A stretch of 64,000 nt of DNA from Saprospiraceae bacterium (GCA_021738725.1 JAIPBE010000001.1:1-64000); one strand, 5' to 3'. Shown: positions 17,861-28,131, counted from the stretch's first letter. Notes: generated by a model from the sequence alone, not told the origin. Numbers and translations are program-made.

Positions 17861-19224
17861 ATATTCAGGAGGTTCAGCGAATCTATTTTATCGGAATCGG
17901 CGGCATCGGCATGAGCGCCCTGGCCCGGTATTTTCATCAACGCGGAGTCCTTGTTTCTGGATATGATAAAACGGAAACACACCTCACCCGGCAGCTGGCC
18001 GCTGAAGGTATTGATGTGACCTATTTGGCAAAGGTTGAGACCATTCCGAACGAGGTCGACCTGGCAGTTTATACACCTGCAGTGCCAGCAGATCATCCGG
18101 CTTTTGCCCATTTCCGAACCACCAGCGTTCCATTGATGAAACGGGCCGAAATATTGGGCTGGATCAGCAGGAATGCAACGTGCATCGCCGTTGCCGGTAC
18201 GCATGGTAAAACAACCACCACGACCATTATCGCCCATATGTTGCGGACTGCCGGCGTAGATTGCAGTGCATTCCTCGGAGGGATCAGCGGAAACTACGGC
18301 ACCAATTATTTACTTGGCCTGGATGACTGGATGGTGGTGGAGGCGGATGAATACGATCGTTCATTTCTGCATCTGCATCCGACCATCCTCATCGTCAATG
18401 CCCTGGATCCGGATCACCTGGATATCTATTCGGATGAGAAGGATATGTTGCAGACATATTACCAGCTCCTGAAGCAGGTGCGGCCGGAAGGTCATATCCT
18501 CTTACGGGAGGACCTGGGGATCCCCGAAGAGGTATTGGCCGAAGTCACTGCCCGCATTCACCGGTTTGGTCAGGGTGCAGTTGATTTTAAATTGGCTGAA
18601 GTCGCCCAGGTCGATGAACAGATCCGATTTGATCTGGAAACGGAGGTGGAGACCTTCCGACAAATCGCGTTTACGCTTCCCGGGATACACAATGCCTATA
18701 ATGCAGCAGCGGCATTTGCCACAGGTGTGATCATGGGGCTGGACACCCCCAGATTGTATGTGGCACTTTCCACCTTTAAAGGGGTGCATCGTCGCTTTGA
18801 CATCCATGTCGATACAGAGACAGTTGCGTATGTCGATGATTATGCCCATCATCCGGTGGAACTGGAAGGCCTGGAGCAGGCGGTCCGGTCCCGATTCCCG
18901 GGAAGGAAAGTTACCGTTGTCTTTCAGCCACACCTCTTTTCTCGTACCCGAGATTTTGCAGATGCATTTGCCAAAGCATTGGACCGCTTTGATATACCCG
19001 TCATCACCGAGATCTATCCGGCAAGAGAATTGCCGATTCCGGGAGTCAATGTAGAAATGATCCTGGATCGCATGGTTAATCCAGAGAAAAAATATATTCC
19101 CAGAGAAGCGTTACTCGCTTATTTGAATGCGCAGAAGCCGGATGTCCTGGTGACTGCCGGAGCGGGCGATATCGACCGACTGATCCCAAACATTATCGAA
19201 CTTTTAAATCCCAGTGAATCATGA
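17857..19224 (+). CDS. murC: UDP-N-acetylmuramate:L-alanine ligase MurC
   Basis: MurC attaches the first stem residue, L-alanine, to UDP-MurNAc using ATP. The 455-residue protein has FIGIGGIGMSALARYF at the N-terminus, the ATP loop GTHGKTTTT near 113-121, EADEYDRSFLHL, NALDPDHLDIY and the C-terminal VDDYAHHPVEL. All Mur ligase landmarks are present. It overlaps murG and ftsQ by four bases each. Confidence 0.96.
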   Translation: MNIQEVQRIYFIGIGGIGMSALARYFHQRGVLVSGYDKTETHLTRQLAAEGIDVTYLAKVETIPNEVDLAVYTPAVPADHPAFAHFRTTSVPLMKRAEILGWISRNATCIAVAGTHGKTTTTTIIAHMLRTAGVDCSAFLGGISGNYGTNYLLGLDDWMVVEADEYDRSFLHLHPTILIVNALDPDHLDIYSDEKDMLQTYYQLLKQVRPEGHILLREDLGIPEEVLAEVTARIHRFGQGAVDFKLAEVAQVDEQIRFDLETEVETFRQIAFTLPGIHNAYNAAAAFATGVIMGLDTPRLYVALSTFKGVHRRFDIHVDTETVAYVDDYAHHPVELEGLEQAVRSRFPGRKVTVVFQPHLFSRTRDFADAFAKALDRFDIPVITEIYPARELPIPGVNVEMILDRMVNPEKKYIPREALLAYLNAQKPDVLVTAGAGDIDRLIPNIIELLNPSES

Positions 19225-20000
19225 AAAAATCTAGGTGGAATACATTCAGACGCCGGAGTCGCCTGATTTGGCTGATTATTTTTGGTGCGATTGCAGTCAC
19301 TGTTTCGACTGCGATGTTCTCCAAGCGGGATGCTGTCGCTAAGGAGGTGATCATTGAGATCAAACCCATGAAAGATGGTGGTTCCCTTTTGACCATGGAA
19401 GAGGTCCGGACGCTGTTGGAAGCTAGATTCCCGTCCAAGGACCCGGAGCGTTTGTCCAAGATTCCCCTCCGGGTGCTTGAAGAAACGATCAATGCACATC
19501 CAATGGTGCAGCATGCAGATATCTATGTAGATGCTCGGAATCGGGTCAGAGTGCGCATCGAGCAGCCGGAACCGTTGATTCGGATCATTGATGATCGCGG
19601 GGCGAACTATTATCTGGATGCCCAGGGAATGCGGATTCCTATATCCAGGCATTTCACGCCAAGGATCATGGTGGCCACAGGAAAAATCCCCAGTTACCGG
19701 GATAGCGTGCTACAACAACCGAATCATATTCTGTCGCAGCTGGTACTTCTGGGCCAGACGGTCCAGGACGATCCATTTATGGCGGCGCTGATTGAACAAG
19801 TGGATGTGCGCAATGGCGACCTTTATCTGATCCCTAAAATGGGGAAGTTCAAAATCCTGCTGGGTGATGTGTCGGACCTGGAATCCAAGTTCAGTCGCCT
19901 TAAATCCTTCTACCGGCACATACTGCCAACTGCTGGATGGAGTAAATATGCCCTGGTAAACCTGGCCTTTAAGAACCAGATCGTCTGTAGAAAAGCCTGA
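19221..20000 (+). CDS. ftsQ: Cell division protein FtsQ/DivIB
   Basis: FtsQ is a bitopic scaffold that links FtsL and its partner to the rest of the divisome. The 259-residue protein has a basic cytoplasmic start (KKSRWNTFRRRSR), a membrane helix at about 14-32, a POTRA-like region (about 60-120, including a 'hpmVqhAdIyvD' strand) and a beta domain with YYLDAQGMRIPIS. Sequence identity in the family is low, but topology and position between murC and ftsA make the call safe. It overlaps murC by four bases. Confidence 0.9.
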   Translation: MKKSRWNTFRRRSRLIWLIIFGAIAVTVSTAMFSKRDAVAKEVIIEIKPMKDGGSLLTMEEVRTLLEARFPSKDPERLSKIPLRVLEETINAHPMVQHADIYVDARNRVRVRIEQPEPLIRIIDDRGANYYLDAQGMRIPISRHFTPRIMVATGKIPSYRDSVLQQPNHILSQLVLLGQTVQDDPFMAALIEQVDVRNGDLYLIPKMGKFKILLGDVSDLESKFSRLKSFYRHILPTAGWSKYALVNLAFKNQIVCRKA

Positions 20001-20069
20001 CAAGGGTATTTCTACACATAATGTGAATAAATCTTTCGGGATATTAAAAACACTTGTAATGTTTCCCAG

Positions 20070-20077
20070 TATCTTCG
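20070..20077 (+). promoter_or_regulatory. Possible internal promoter box TATCTTCG before ftsA
   Basis: One mismatch from TAnnTTTG, placed in the 120-base gap between ftsQ and ftsA, 43 bases before the ftsA ATG. A separate promoter for ftsA-ftsZ would fit the wider spacing here, but the match is imperfect. Confidence 0.3.
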
Positions 20078-20120
20078 CCGACACGGGAAATAACACCAAA
20101 TAAAGGTAAATCTGCGACGG

Positions 20121-21452
20121 ATGGAAGCCATGAACAAAGCAGGAGAGATAACGCCATTTACAGTTGCGTTAGATATTGGGACCACCAAAGTCTGTGTTCT
20201 GATCGGACGGAAAAATGCACATGGACAACTGGAAGTGCTTGGACACGGAAAAGTAGAGTCCAATGGCGTCCTGAGAGGTGTGGTCTCCAATATTGAAAAA
20301 ACGGTCCAGGCGATCAATGAGGCGATCCGCAAAGCGGAACGTATGGCTGGATTTTCTGTGAAACATGTGAATGTCGGCATCGCTGGACAGCATATCAAAT
20401 CGATCCAGCACAGAGGTATTCTGACCCGGGACAACAGTCAGGAGGAGATTAACGATCACGACATTGAGCGCCTGATCATGGATATGCACAAACTGCAGCT
20501 TCCTCCCGGCGAAAAGATCATCCATATCATCCCTCAGGAATACACTGTGGATAATGAACAGGGGATCATCGACCCCAGAGGAATGTCGGGTGTCCGTCTG
20601 GAAGCGAACTTCCACATTGTAACAGGGCAGGTCACCGCTATTCAAAACTTGAATCGCTGTATTGAAAAGTCAAACCTGATCGTTGACGAGATCACGCTGG
20701 AACCGATCGCCTCAGGCACATCAGTATTGAGCCAGGAGGAGAAGGACGCCGGTGTGGCTCTGGTTGATATCGGTGGAGGTACGACGGATATCACCATTTT
20801 CCACGAGGGAATCATCCGGCACACTGCCGTGATTCCATTTGGTGGCAATGTGATCACCAAGGATATCAAAGAAGGATGCAATATCATGGTGGATCGGGCC
20901 GAAAAGCTCAAGGTCCAATTTGGTTCTGCTCTTTCCAGTGAAGTCTTTGACAATCTGGTGATCTCTATCCCTGGCCTGAAAGGCCACGGGCATAAAGAGA
21001 TCTCTGAAAAGAATCTGGCTCGGATCATCCAGGCTCGAGTGGAAGAGATCATGGATTATGTGATGTGGGAGATCCAGAAGGCTGGATTCGAGCGCAAACT
21101 GGTCGGTGGTTTTGTTCTGACCGGTGGCGGATCCATGTTGCGTCATATCGCTCAGCTGACCGCTTATCACACAGGTCTGACGGCTCGTGTGGGCCAACCG
21201 AATGAACATCTCGCACACGGATACCCGGAAGAACTGGTGAGTCCGATCTATGCGACAGCTCTAGGTCTTCTTTTACGGGGTTCAGAAAAACCTTATTTCC
21301 CAGAGGAAGAAACCCGGGAAGACATTTACAACCAGGACAATGTATCGGTCCATGATCAGTCGATCACAGGAGATGAAGGCGCAGGCTGGTTCAACCGGAT
21401 GTTCGAGCGCGCCAAGGATTGGATCAAAGAAGAACAGGATTCAAACCTTTGA
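20121..21452 (+). CDS. ftsA: Cell division protein FtsA
   Basis: FtsA is the actin-like ATPase that tethers FtsZ to the membrane and recruits later division proteins. The 443-residue protein has the phosphate-1 motif ALDIGTTKVCVLIGR (about 16-30), the inserted 1C domain, phosphate-2 VALVDIGGGTTDITIF near 210-225, and GFVLTGGGSML near 330. The C-terminal GWFNRMFERAKDWIKEE is an amphipathic helix of the expected membrane-targeting type. It is followed after 37 bases by ftsZ. Confidence 0.96.
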   Translation: MEAMNKAGEITPFTVALDIGTTKVCVLIGRKNAHGQLEVLGHGKVESNGVLRGVVSNIEKTVQAINEAIRKAERMAGFSVKHVNVGIAGQHIKSIQHRGILTRDNSQEEINDHDIERLIMDMHKLQLPPGEKIIHIIPQEYTVDNEQGIIDPRGMSGVRLEANFHIVTGQVTAIQNLNRCIEKSNLIVDEITLEPIASGTSVLSQEEKDAGVALVDIGGGTTDITIFHEGIIRHTAVIPFGGNVITKDIKEGCNIMVDRAEKLKVQFGSALSSEVFDNLVISIPGLKGHGHKEISEKNLARIIQARVEEIMDYVMWEIQKAGFERKLVGGFVLTGGGSMLRHIAQLTAYHTGLTARVGQPNEHLAHGYPEELVSPIYATALGLLLRGSEKPYFPEEETREDIYNQDNVSVHDQSITGDEGAGWFNRMFERAKDWIKEEQDSNL

Positions 21453-21489
21453 ACACGACAACACCTTTTTTCAGAAATAAACACCTCCC

Positions 21490-22887
21490 ATGATGGAATT
21501 CTTAGTTAATCACGATAGCAGCCATATCATCAAAGTGATCGGTGTTGGCGGTGGTGGCAGCAATGCGGTGAACCACATGTTCGAACAGGGTATCACCGGA
21601 GTCGATTTTATTGTCTGTAATACGGACAGCCAGGCTCTTGCCTTGAGTCCGGTACCGGTGCGGATGCAACTGGGCCCCAACCTGACTGAAGGCCGCGGTG
21701 CCGGATCCATCCCGGATGTTGGGAAGGAAGCTTGTCTGGAATCTGTTGAAGATATTCAACGCCTGCTGGAGAACAATACACGGATGTTGTTTATCACCGC
21801 TGGAATGGGTGGTGGTACCGGGACTGGCGCTGCTCCGATCATTGCCAAAGTTGCTCGTGAGTTGGGTATCCTGACTGTGGGAATCGTGACGGTTCCGTTT
21901 CAGTTTGAAGGAAAACGCCGTCAGACCCAGGCGATGCATGGCCTGGATCAACTGAAGAAGAATGTGGACACGCTGATTGTTATTACCAATGAGCGACTGC
22001 GTGAAATATATGGTGACCTCGGATTGCGGGATGCTTTTTCGCATGCAGATGATATCCTGACCACGGCGGCACGGGCAATCGCGGAGATTATTACCGTTCC
22101 CGGTTATATCAACGTTGACTTTGCCGATGTCAATACCGTTATGCGGGACAGCGGAGTGGCGATCATGGGGGTCGGAATTGCCGAAGGAACCGATCGGTCT
22201 CGTGAAGCGATCGATCTGGCTTTGACATCACCTCTCCTCGAAGACAACAACATTCAGGGTGCTCAGCATATCCTGCTGAATATCTCCTCTGGAACACGAG
22301 AGGTAACCATGGATGAGATCATGATGATCACCGATTTTGTCCAGCAGGAAGCGGGTGAAGGAACAGATGTAATCTGGGGAAATTGTTTCAATGAAGCCCT
22401 GGGTGATAAACTTTCCGTTACATTGATTGCCACAGGCTTCAAGAGCCATGGCGCAAAGGATCGGATGACCGGTGACGGTCGGATTATCAAGACATTGACC
22501 GACGATCAGACCTTGCCTTACAAGGATACACGCGAATTGACCATTCAGGATATAACTGGCGAAGAGTCCTCCGAGGCTAAGCCGCTGACGACCAATTGGG
22601 AGACGCCGGTGCAACGCACCTATAGCCCCAAAAAGAGTTCGACCACAGTGACGCCGATGATTGGTCAGAAGCCACAACAAACCAGCACACCGGTGAAATT
22701 GAGCTCTCCCAAAGTGATCTCTGATCTGGAAAATGAGCCGGCCTTCGCCCGGAGAGGTGTTCGGTTGGATGAACCATCGGCCCCGTCATCCGACGAGAAC
22801 CGCAGCCGGATCGCTGTGAATGACAGCGACGAACCGGATCTGTTCAATACCCTGCCATACCTCCACGATAAGGGATCCGTAGATTAA
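21490..22887 (+). CDS. ftsZ: Cell division GTPase FtsZ
   Basis: FtsZ polymerises into the cytokinetic ring. The 465-residue protein has the GTP-binding [13 protein letters not shown] near residue 18, the tubulin signature [12 protein letters not shown] near 108-119 and [11 protein letters not shown] (T7/T8 region). Residues about 320-440 are a variable proline- and serine-rich linker. The tail contains FARRGVRL and ends [11 protein letters not shown], the Bacteroidota form of the C-terminal peptide that binds FtsA. It is the last gene of the cluster and is followed by a terminator. Confidence 0.97.
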   Translation: MMEFLVNHDSSHIIKVIGVGGGGSNAVNHMFEQGITGVDFIVCNTDSQALALSPVPVRMQLGPNLTEGRGAGSIPDVGKEACLESVEDIQRLLENNTRMLFITAGMGGGTGTGAAPIIAKVARELGILTVGIVTVPFQFEGKRRQTQAMHGLDQLKKNVDTLIVITNERLREIYGDLGLRDAFSHADDILTTAARAIAEIITVPGYINVDFADVNTVMRDSGVAIMGVGIAEGTDRSREAIDLALTSPLLEDNNIQGAQHILLNISSGTREVTMDEIMMITDFVQQEAGEGTDVIWGNCFNEALGDKLSVTLIATGFKSHGAKDRMTGDGRIIKTLTDDQTLPYKDTRELTIQDITGEESSEAKPLTTNWETPVQRTYSPKKSSTTVTPMIGQKPQQTSTPVKLSSPKVISDLENEPAFARRGVRLDEPSAPSSDENRSRIAVNDSDEPDLFNTLPYLHDKGSVD

Positions 22888-22910
22888 TCAACTCTAGGAT
22901 CAAAGAATCA

Positions 22911-22942
22911 AGCGGCGTGCCTCAGGTGCTCCGCTTTTTTTG
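22911..22942 (+). terminator. Terminator of the dcw cluster
   Basis: AAGCGGCGTGCC and GGTGCTCCGCTT pair with wobbles and one mismatch around a TCA loop and are followed by seven T residues. It lies 24 bases after the ftsZ stop and overlaps the 3' end of the opposing propeller gene, a compact convergent arrangement. Confidence 0.8.
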
Positions 22943-25825
22943 TGTAACCTCCAGAATGGTTTCTCTTTCCAGGTCCTTGTCTTTCAGCAATATGCGGTAT
23001 TTCCCGGGCGGGAGATACAGGATCCCGTTATCGCTGTCCTTTGGTGCAGGTTCCCCATTTTTCTGGAGATGAGTGATCCATTTTTTCTTGCCTTTTTCAT
23101 TTGAAATGCTCAAATCGTAAGTCCAATTCGAGAGTCCTCTGGCGACCTCGACCTCGCCTGACGCCAGCAATATCCGGGATTCCTTCTCTGGATAAACCTC
23201 CCAGGTCATCATCCGATCTTCCTGAGAAAAGCTCCAAATGGGCACTGACGGTACATTTGCCTCCAACCACTTGCTCCAACTTTTGCCCCAGCCTTTCTGA
23301 TACCGAACAGGACTTGGTGTCAACAGGGTCAGAGCTTCATTGGTCACTTCCGACCGAAGGGATTGCACATTTTTCAGATCGGCTGTAAAGAAGGACCGGC
23401 CATGTGTGCCGAGAACGAGTGTACTGGTGGATGGATGAATGACCAGATCATGCACAGGCACGCGAGGAAGGCCCTTATCAAATGGCATCACGTGTGCTCC
23501 TCGGTCAAAACTGGCGTATACGCCGTGGTCCGTCCCAACATAGAGAAGCTCTGGATTGGCTGGATCCTCCCGGATTACATTGACGGGCTCCGAAGGGAGT
23601 TCCAGGCAGATCCGTTCCCAGGTCTTACCAAAATCTTCCGATCGATAGACGTAGGCATCAAAATGGTCCCAACGATATCCGTTGAGGGCCACATACACTC
23701 TTCCTTCTACAAACCTGGAGGCCTGTATACGGCTCACCCAAAGGTCCTCCGGCAGCCCCTCCGTGATCCTCTGCCAGGAATAGCCGCCATCACGTGTGAC
23801 ATGGATCAAGCCGTCGTCACTCCCACAATAGATCAATCCGAATTTCAGAGGCGATTCGTGGATGGAGGTCAATGTACCATAAGGGACATCACCCTTCCTG
23901 CCGCCCTTGGTCAGATCGGCACTGATCTCTTCAAAATGCCGGCCCTGGTCCATAGAGCGCAACAATTTTTGCGCGCCCATATAGAGTATATCAGGATTGT
24001 GACTGGATAGATGAATAGGGGTCTGCCAGTTCCAGCGATAGGGACGTTCTCCCAAATCCGGTTTGGGGGTGATCAGGGTTTGTTCCCCGGTTTGCGTGTC
24101 GACACGGAAATAGAAACCGAATTGATAGCCGGTGTACACCGTTCGTGCCTCCTCTCGCGGGTCGATCTGGATTTGCATTCCGTCCCCTCCCAAGAGCGTT
24201 TTATACGGGTATTGGCCGGTCATTTCCCATCGCAGTGAACCCTTATATGTGGATGGCCCCTTCCAGACACCATTGTCTTGTAAGCCGCCATAGATATGAA
24301 AGGGATCGGCATCATCCACTGCTACAGAATAAAACTGGCCGACAGGTGGACGATTGGCCCGGATCCAGCTGTTTCCAGCGTCCTGGCTGATATACACCCC
24401 GCCATCATTGCCCAGAATGATATGGTCCGGGCGATCGGGGTTGATCCAGAGGGCATGGTGATCCACATGTACATTTTCGGCATTGACCGAGGTGAAGGTG
24501 TGCCCACCGTCCGTCGAATGCAAGACGGGAACTCCCATTATATAGAGATTGTCCGGATCGTCTGCCTGCACGCGGATCTGCCCGAAATAATAGCCATAGG
24601 AATAGAAGATGTCATCCAGGAACCCATCATGTGTTTTCTTCCATGTCACTTCATTTCCATGGAGTGCATAGATCTCTGCACCCACCACAGGCGTGTCAAA
24701 AAGCAGACTGTTTGCCCCTTCTATGTAAAGGACGAGTGCTTCGGGCATTATGGAGTCCCGGGCGACCATGCGAATGACCCTATCCGCATCGTATTTGTCG
24801 GGGAATTCATTTTCCTCCAAATAGGTCTGCACCTTCTTTTTAGGGACGTTCAGGAATTCTGCCTTTGTCATGGTACGAAGTTCATCCTTGGACAACCGGC
24901 TGGTATCCGTTGATTCCTGACTGGATGATCGCCGGCTTTGATTATCGATCAAGGCATAGAGGGTGCTCTGATCTCCCTGGTATCCCATGGCCAGTCCGAT
25001 CCGACCGGCGCCTTCACCCGTGGGAAATCCTTGTTCTGACGTACTGATCAAGGTCCAGGTCATCCCACCGTCATCACTTTGATAGATGCCGCTGGACGGC
25101 CCCGATTCGGACAAATTCCAGGCTTTTCGATCCCGCTCCCAGAGGGAGGCAAAGAGGCGATCCGAGTCTTTGGGGTCCATGATCAGATCAACCGCACCAG
25201 TGCGGTCATTGACGAACAGGGTGTGCTCCCATGTCAACCCTCCATCTCTGGTGTGATAGATACCGCGTTCCGGATTGTTAGAATACAAGTGTCCCAGGAC
25301 GGCTACCCAGGCCACCATGGGATCGTCGGGGTGCAGAATGATCCGACCGATATGGTGGCTTTCTGGCAGCCCTCTATATTGCCAGGTCTTGCCTGTATCC
25401 TGGCTCATATACATGCCTACCCCGGCATAACTCGACCGGCTGGAATTGACCTCTCCTGTGCCTACCCAGATGGTTCCAGAAGCCCAGTCTGCAGCGATGG
25501 CTCCGATGGTCATCACCACTTCCTGATCAAACAGAGGGGTAAAGGAAGAGCCGTTATTTTTGGTCAGCCACAAGCCTCCGGAGGCATAAGCTACCAGAAA
25601 TTGACTGGGATCATTCGGATCGACCGCCAGATCGACCACCCGACCGGAGAAAATACTTGGGCCCACATTCTGGAAGGGAATGTGCCGGACCCAACTCCTT
25701 TCCAGGAGTGCTTGTCGTTTTTCCTCGACAGCTAATCGGTCAGTGCCGGAGGTCTGTTGGACAGTTTGGGAAGTGACATGAAGAGAAGTGAGGAAAAATA
25801 GGAAAAGGGGAAATATCCGGGCCAT
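22922..25825 (-). CDS. Exported multi-Asp-box beta-propeller protein (sortilin/BNR-like)
   Basis: The 967-residue protein starts MARIFPLFLFFLTSLHVTSQ, a clear signal peptide, so it acts outside the inner membrane. At least seven Asp-box motifs (S/T-x-D-x-G-x-T/S-W type) are spread along it, for example SQDTGKTW, TRDGGLTW, SDDGGMTW, STDGGHTF, SQDAGNSW, TRDGGYSW and SEDFGKTW. This is the pattern of two sortilin/VPS10-like propellers, often annotated in Bacteroidota as glycosyl-hydrolase-like. No sialidase catalytic arginine triad was recognised and no type IX C-terminal domain is present, so the function is unknown. The start at 25825 was chosen for the signal peptide; the frame extends to 25915 without support. 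Confidence 0.85.
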   Translation of the reverse strand: MARIFPLFLFFLTSLHVTSQTVQQTSGTDRLAVEEKRQALLERSWVRHIPFQNVGPSIFSGRVVDLAVDPNDPSQFLVAYASGGLWLTKNNGSSFTPLFDQEVVMTIGAIAADWASGTIWVGTGEVNSSRSSYAGVGMYMSQDTGKTWQYRGLPESHHIGRIILHPDDPMVAWVAVLGHLYSNNPERGIYHTRDGGLTWEHTLFVNDRTGAVDLIMDPKDSDRLFASLWERDRKAWNLSESGPSSGIYQSDDGGMTWTLISTSEQGFPTGEGAGRIGLAMGYQGDQSTLYALIDNQSRRSSSQESTDTSRLSKDELRTMTKAEFLNVPKKKVQTYLEENEFPDKYDADRVIRMVARDSIMPEALVLYIEGANSLLFDTPVVGAEIYALHGNEVTWKKTHDGFLDDIFYSYGYYFGQIRVQADDPDNLYIMGVPVLHSTDGGHTFTSVNAENVHVDHHALWINPDRPDHIILGNDGGVYISQDAGNSWIRANRPPVGQFYSVAVDDADPFHIYGGLQDNGVWKGPSTYKGSLRWEMTGQYPYKTLLGGDGMQIQIDPREEARTVYTGYQFGFYFRVDTQTGEQTLITPKPDLGERPYRWNWQTPIHLSSHNPDILYMGAQKLLRSMDQGRHFEEISADLTKGGRKGDVPYGTLTSIHESPLKFGLIYCGSDDGLIHVTRDGGYSWQRITEGLPEDLWVSRIQASRFVEGRVYVALNGYRWDHFDAYVYRSEDFGKTWERICLELPSEPVNVIREDPANPELLYVGTDHGVYASFDRGAHVMPFDKGLPRVPVHDLVIHPSTSTLVLGTHGRSFFTADLKNVQSLRSEVTNEALTLLTPSPVRYQKGWGKSWSKWLEANVPSVPIWSFSQEDRMMTWEVYPEKESRILLASGEVEVARGLSNWTYDLSISNEKGKKKWITHLQKNGEPAPKDSDNGILYLPPGKYRILLKDKDLERETILEVTQKKRST

Positions 25826-25903
25826 CTGTAGTCGTTGTATTGAATCTGTTGACAAAATAGGCGATTCCATGGATAGTGGTGCCCGTGAGCTCGGATGGCG
25901 TTC

Positions 25904-25911
25904 TATCTTTG
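25904..25911 (+). promoter_or_regulatory. -7 promoter box TATCTTTG
   Basis: An exact TAnnTTTG match lies 19 bases before the GTG start of the LptF/G-type gene. It falls inside the longest possible reading frame of that gene, which argues that the true start is downstream of the box. Confidence 0.6.
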
Positions 25912-25930
25912 CCATTCTCGATTTTATACT

Positions 25931-27469
25931 GTGAAGCGAATAGACTGGTACCTGATCCGATCCTTTATCACCCCATTCGTGGGTACCTTTTTTATTGCCC
26001 TGTTCGTTCTGATCCTGCAGGTGCTGTGGGTGTACATTGATGATATCATCGGCAAGGGCTCCAGTCTGTTATTCATTCTGGAAATGATTTTCTACCTCTC
26101 TATGTCTCTGGTCCCATTGGCATTGCCGATAGCGGTGCTGATCAGTTCGGTCATGGTGTTTGGTAATCTGGCGGAACGGTATGAACTATCCAGTATGAAA
26201 TCGGCGGGCATCTCCCTGGGCCGAGTGATGCGCCCCCTCTTTTTTCTGGTTCTCGGTGTCTCTGTTTTTTCATTTGTTTGCTCCAATTGGTTTATTCCCA
26301 TTGCCAATCTGAAGGGCAAGACCCGTTTGTACGACGTACGAAAACAGAAGCCCAGTCTGAATCTGGAGGCGGGCACATTTAACAGTGATTTTAATGAATA
26401 TGTGATCTTTGTCGGACACAAATCGGATGATGGCCTGACCATCTATGATGTAATGGTTTACCCGGAGGACAATTCCCGTCAATTCCAGGTTATCACTGCC
26501 AAAGAAGGCCGATTTTATACCTCGGATGATGGCCGTTTTTTGATTATGGAGCTGGACAACGGTCATCAATATCAGGAGACGGATCAACAACAGGGGACCG
26601 GAGGTCGGCCTTTCATTCGCACCACATTCAGCCACTGGGAAAAGAAATTTGATCTGGGCCAATTTGACCTGGATCGAACAGATGAAGAGTCGTTCAAGAC
26701 CAATGCTTCGGTCATGACCATCGCTCAGATCAATGATTCGAGAGACTCCGTGGCCCATATCCGGGCCGCTCGGAATGCGACGTTCCAAAAGCAGATCCGG
26801 CCCTATTTGCCTCGTCCAGGCGACCGTGACTCCGCCCTCATCGCCCGACAGGTACGAGCCATGCCACAGCCCGTTCCAGGAAAAGAAAAGACACAGGATA
26901 TAACGGGCACAGTGCCCGCATTTGAACCAGTAGCAGTTGATCAGATCGCGTCTATAGACAGTCTGCCTGCCGTCAGTCATTTCCTTGAAACATTTCTCCC
27001 CAGGGACAGGACTCTACTGGTCAATCGGGCGAGAACGATGGCGCGTTCTGTCCAGGGTGAAATTGCGTCTACCCAGCGTATGAATGAAGAGATATCCAAG
27101 AGCCTGGCCAAGTATGATATCGAAGTCCACTCCAAATTCAGTCTGGCAGCAATTTGTCTGATCTTTTTATTGATCGGAGGCTCCATGGGGGCTATCGTAC
27201 GAAAGGGTGGATTTGGCTATCCGATGCTGATCGCTATCGTGTTCTTCATCTTTTTCATGATCATCAGCATGCTCTTTAAGAACCTGGCAGAAAAGTTGGT
27301 GATCTCCCCATTTCTCGGGGCCTGGATGGCCTGTCTGGTTCTGTTACCAGTGGGTGTTTTTCTGACTGCCCGGGCGATGAAAGATGCCAAGATCGTGGAT
27401 GTGGATAAGGTCATACAGCCTGTACTCGGAATAATTCGACGTGTTTTCGCCAGATCAAAAAAAGTATGA
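25931..27469 (+). CDS. LptF/LptG family permease (YjgP/YjgQ)
   Basis: This 512-residue inner-membrane protein belongs to the LptF/LptG family, the membrane part of the LptB2FG transporter that extracts lipopolysaccharide and passes it to the periplasmic bridge. Three N-terminal helices lie within about 1-110, a long periplasmic beta-jellyroll and linker run to about 400, and three C-terminal helices follow (LAAICLIFLLIGGSMGAIVRKGG is the fourth-helix region). The start is GTG at 25931, giving the family-typical KRIDWYLIRSFI opening. Which of LptF or LptG it is cannot be decided. It overlaps the PAP2 gene by four bases. Confidence 0.88.
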   Translation: MKRIDWYLIRSFITPFVGTFFIALFVLILQVLWVYIDDIIGKGSSLLFILEMIFYLSMSLVPLALPIAVLISSVMVFGNLAERYELSSMKSAGISLGRVMRPLFFLVLGVSVFSFVCSNWFIPIANLKGKTRLYDVRKQKPSLNLEAGTFNSDFNEYVIFVGHKSDDGLTIYDVMVYPEDNSRQFQVITAKEGRFYTSDDGRFLIMELDNGHQYQETDQQQGTGGRPFIRTTFSHWEKKFDLGQFDLDRTDEESFKTNASVMTIAQINDSRDSVAHIRAARNATFQKQIRPYLPRPGDRDSALIARQVRAMPQPVPGKEKTQDITGTVPAFEPVAVDQIASIDSLPAVSHFLETFLPRDRTLLVNRARTMARSVQGEIASTQRMNEEISKSLAKYDIEVHSKFSLAAICLIFLLIGGSMGAIVRKGGFGYPMLIAIVFFIFFMIISMLFKNLAEKLVISPFLGAWMACLVLLPVGVFLTARAMKDAKIVDVDKVIQPVLGIIRRVFARSKKV

Positions 27470-28131
27470 TGCAGGCAGCTTTTCGTGTTGTTATCGGTGC
27501 TTTGCGCCCCTTTTTGATCGCGTGTTTGGTATTCTGGGCCGCGTGTCTGTCGATCGTACTGCTATATCCCATCGGTGTCGATCTCGTTTGTTTCAATCTA
27601 TGGAAGGGCACATCCACTGATCTGCTGTTTATCTATGGCACAAAGTGGGGAGAGGAATACGGATATATTGTCATCACCTTGATCCTGCTGGTATCGCGAT
27701 GGAAGGATGCGATCTGGATCCCACTGGTTGGATTCTTTGTTTCTCTCTTCAGCTTCCTCACGAAAATGTATTTCCGTTCGCCCAGACCGGGTCATTATGC
27801 CAATGCAGACTGGTTTCGTGATCAGATTATTCTGGTCGATGGGATCACACCCTTGTCAGGTTTTACTTCTTTCCCCTCCGGACATACCATGAGTGCTTTT
27901 GCTCTGGCCGCATTTACGATTTACCTTTATCGTTCAAAAAGATGGCTCTGGGTCATCCTTTTTGCCCTGGCTATCCTCGTGGCCGTAAGTCGGATTTACC
28001 TGGTCATGCACTTTCTCCGCGATGTCCTGTTCGGCTCCTTTCTGGGTGTGGTCCTGGCGATTATCATGGCCGTGGTCCACTTCCTTCTGACGAAGAAGCG
28101 GGATCAGTCTACTGATTCGGCCGTGATCTGA
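27466..28131 (+). CDS. PAP2 family phosphatase
   Basis: The 221-residue membrane protein has all three motifs of the PAP2 lipid phosphatases: KMYFRSPRP (motif 1), FPSGH (motif 2, whose histidine is the acid) and SRIYLVMHFLRD (motif 3, nucleophilic histidine). About six membrane helices are visible. Substrates in the family include phosphatidic acid, undecaprenyl pyrophosphate and lipid A phosphates. Coupling to an Lpt-type permease by an ATGA overlap favours an envelope-lipid role, such as lipid A dephosphorylation or undecaprenyl-pyrophosphate recycling, but this is inference. Its 3' end overlaps xseB on the other strand by 28 bases. Confidence 0.88.
   Translation: MMQAAFRVVIGALRPFLIACLVFWAACLSIVLLYPIGVDLVCFNLWKGTSTDLLFIYGTKWGEEYGYIVITLILLVSRWKDAIWIPLVGFFVSLFSFLTKMYFRSPRPGHYANADWFRDQIILVDGITPLSGFTSFPSGHTMSAFALAAFTIYLYRSKRWLWVILFALAILVAVSRIYLVMHFLRDVLFGSFLGVVLAIIMAVVHFLLTKKRDQSTDSAVI

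Noticed and set aside
26270-26980. 236-codon minus-strand frame inside the LptF/G gene
   Set aside because: The plus-strand gene is clear and complete, and the antisense product shows no recognisable feature.
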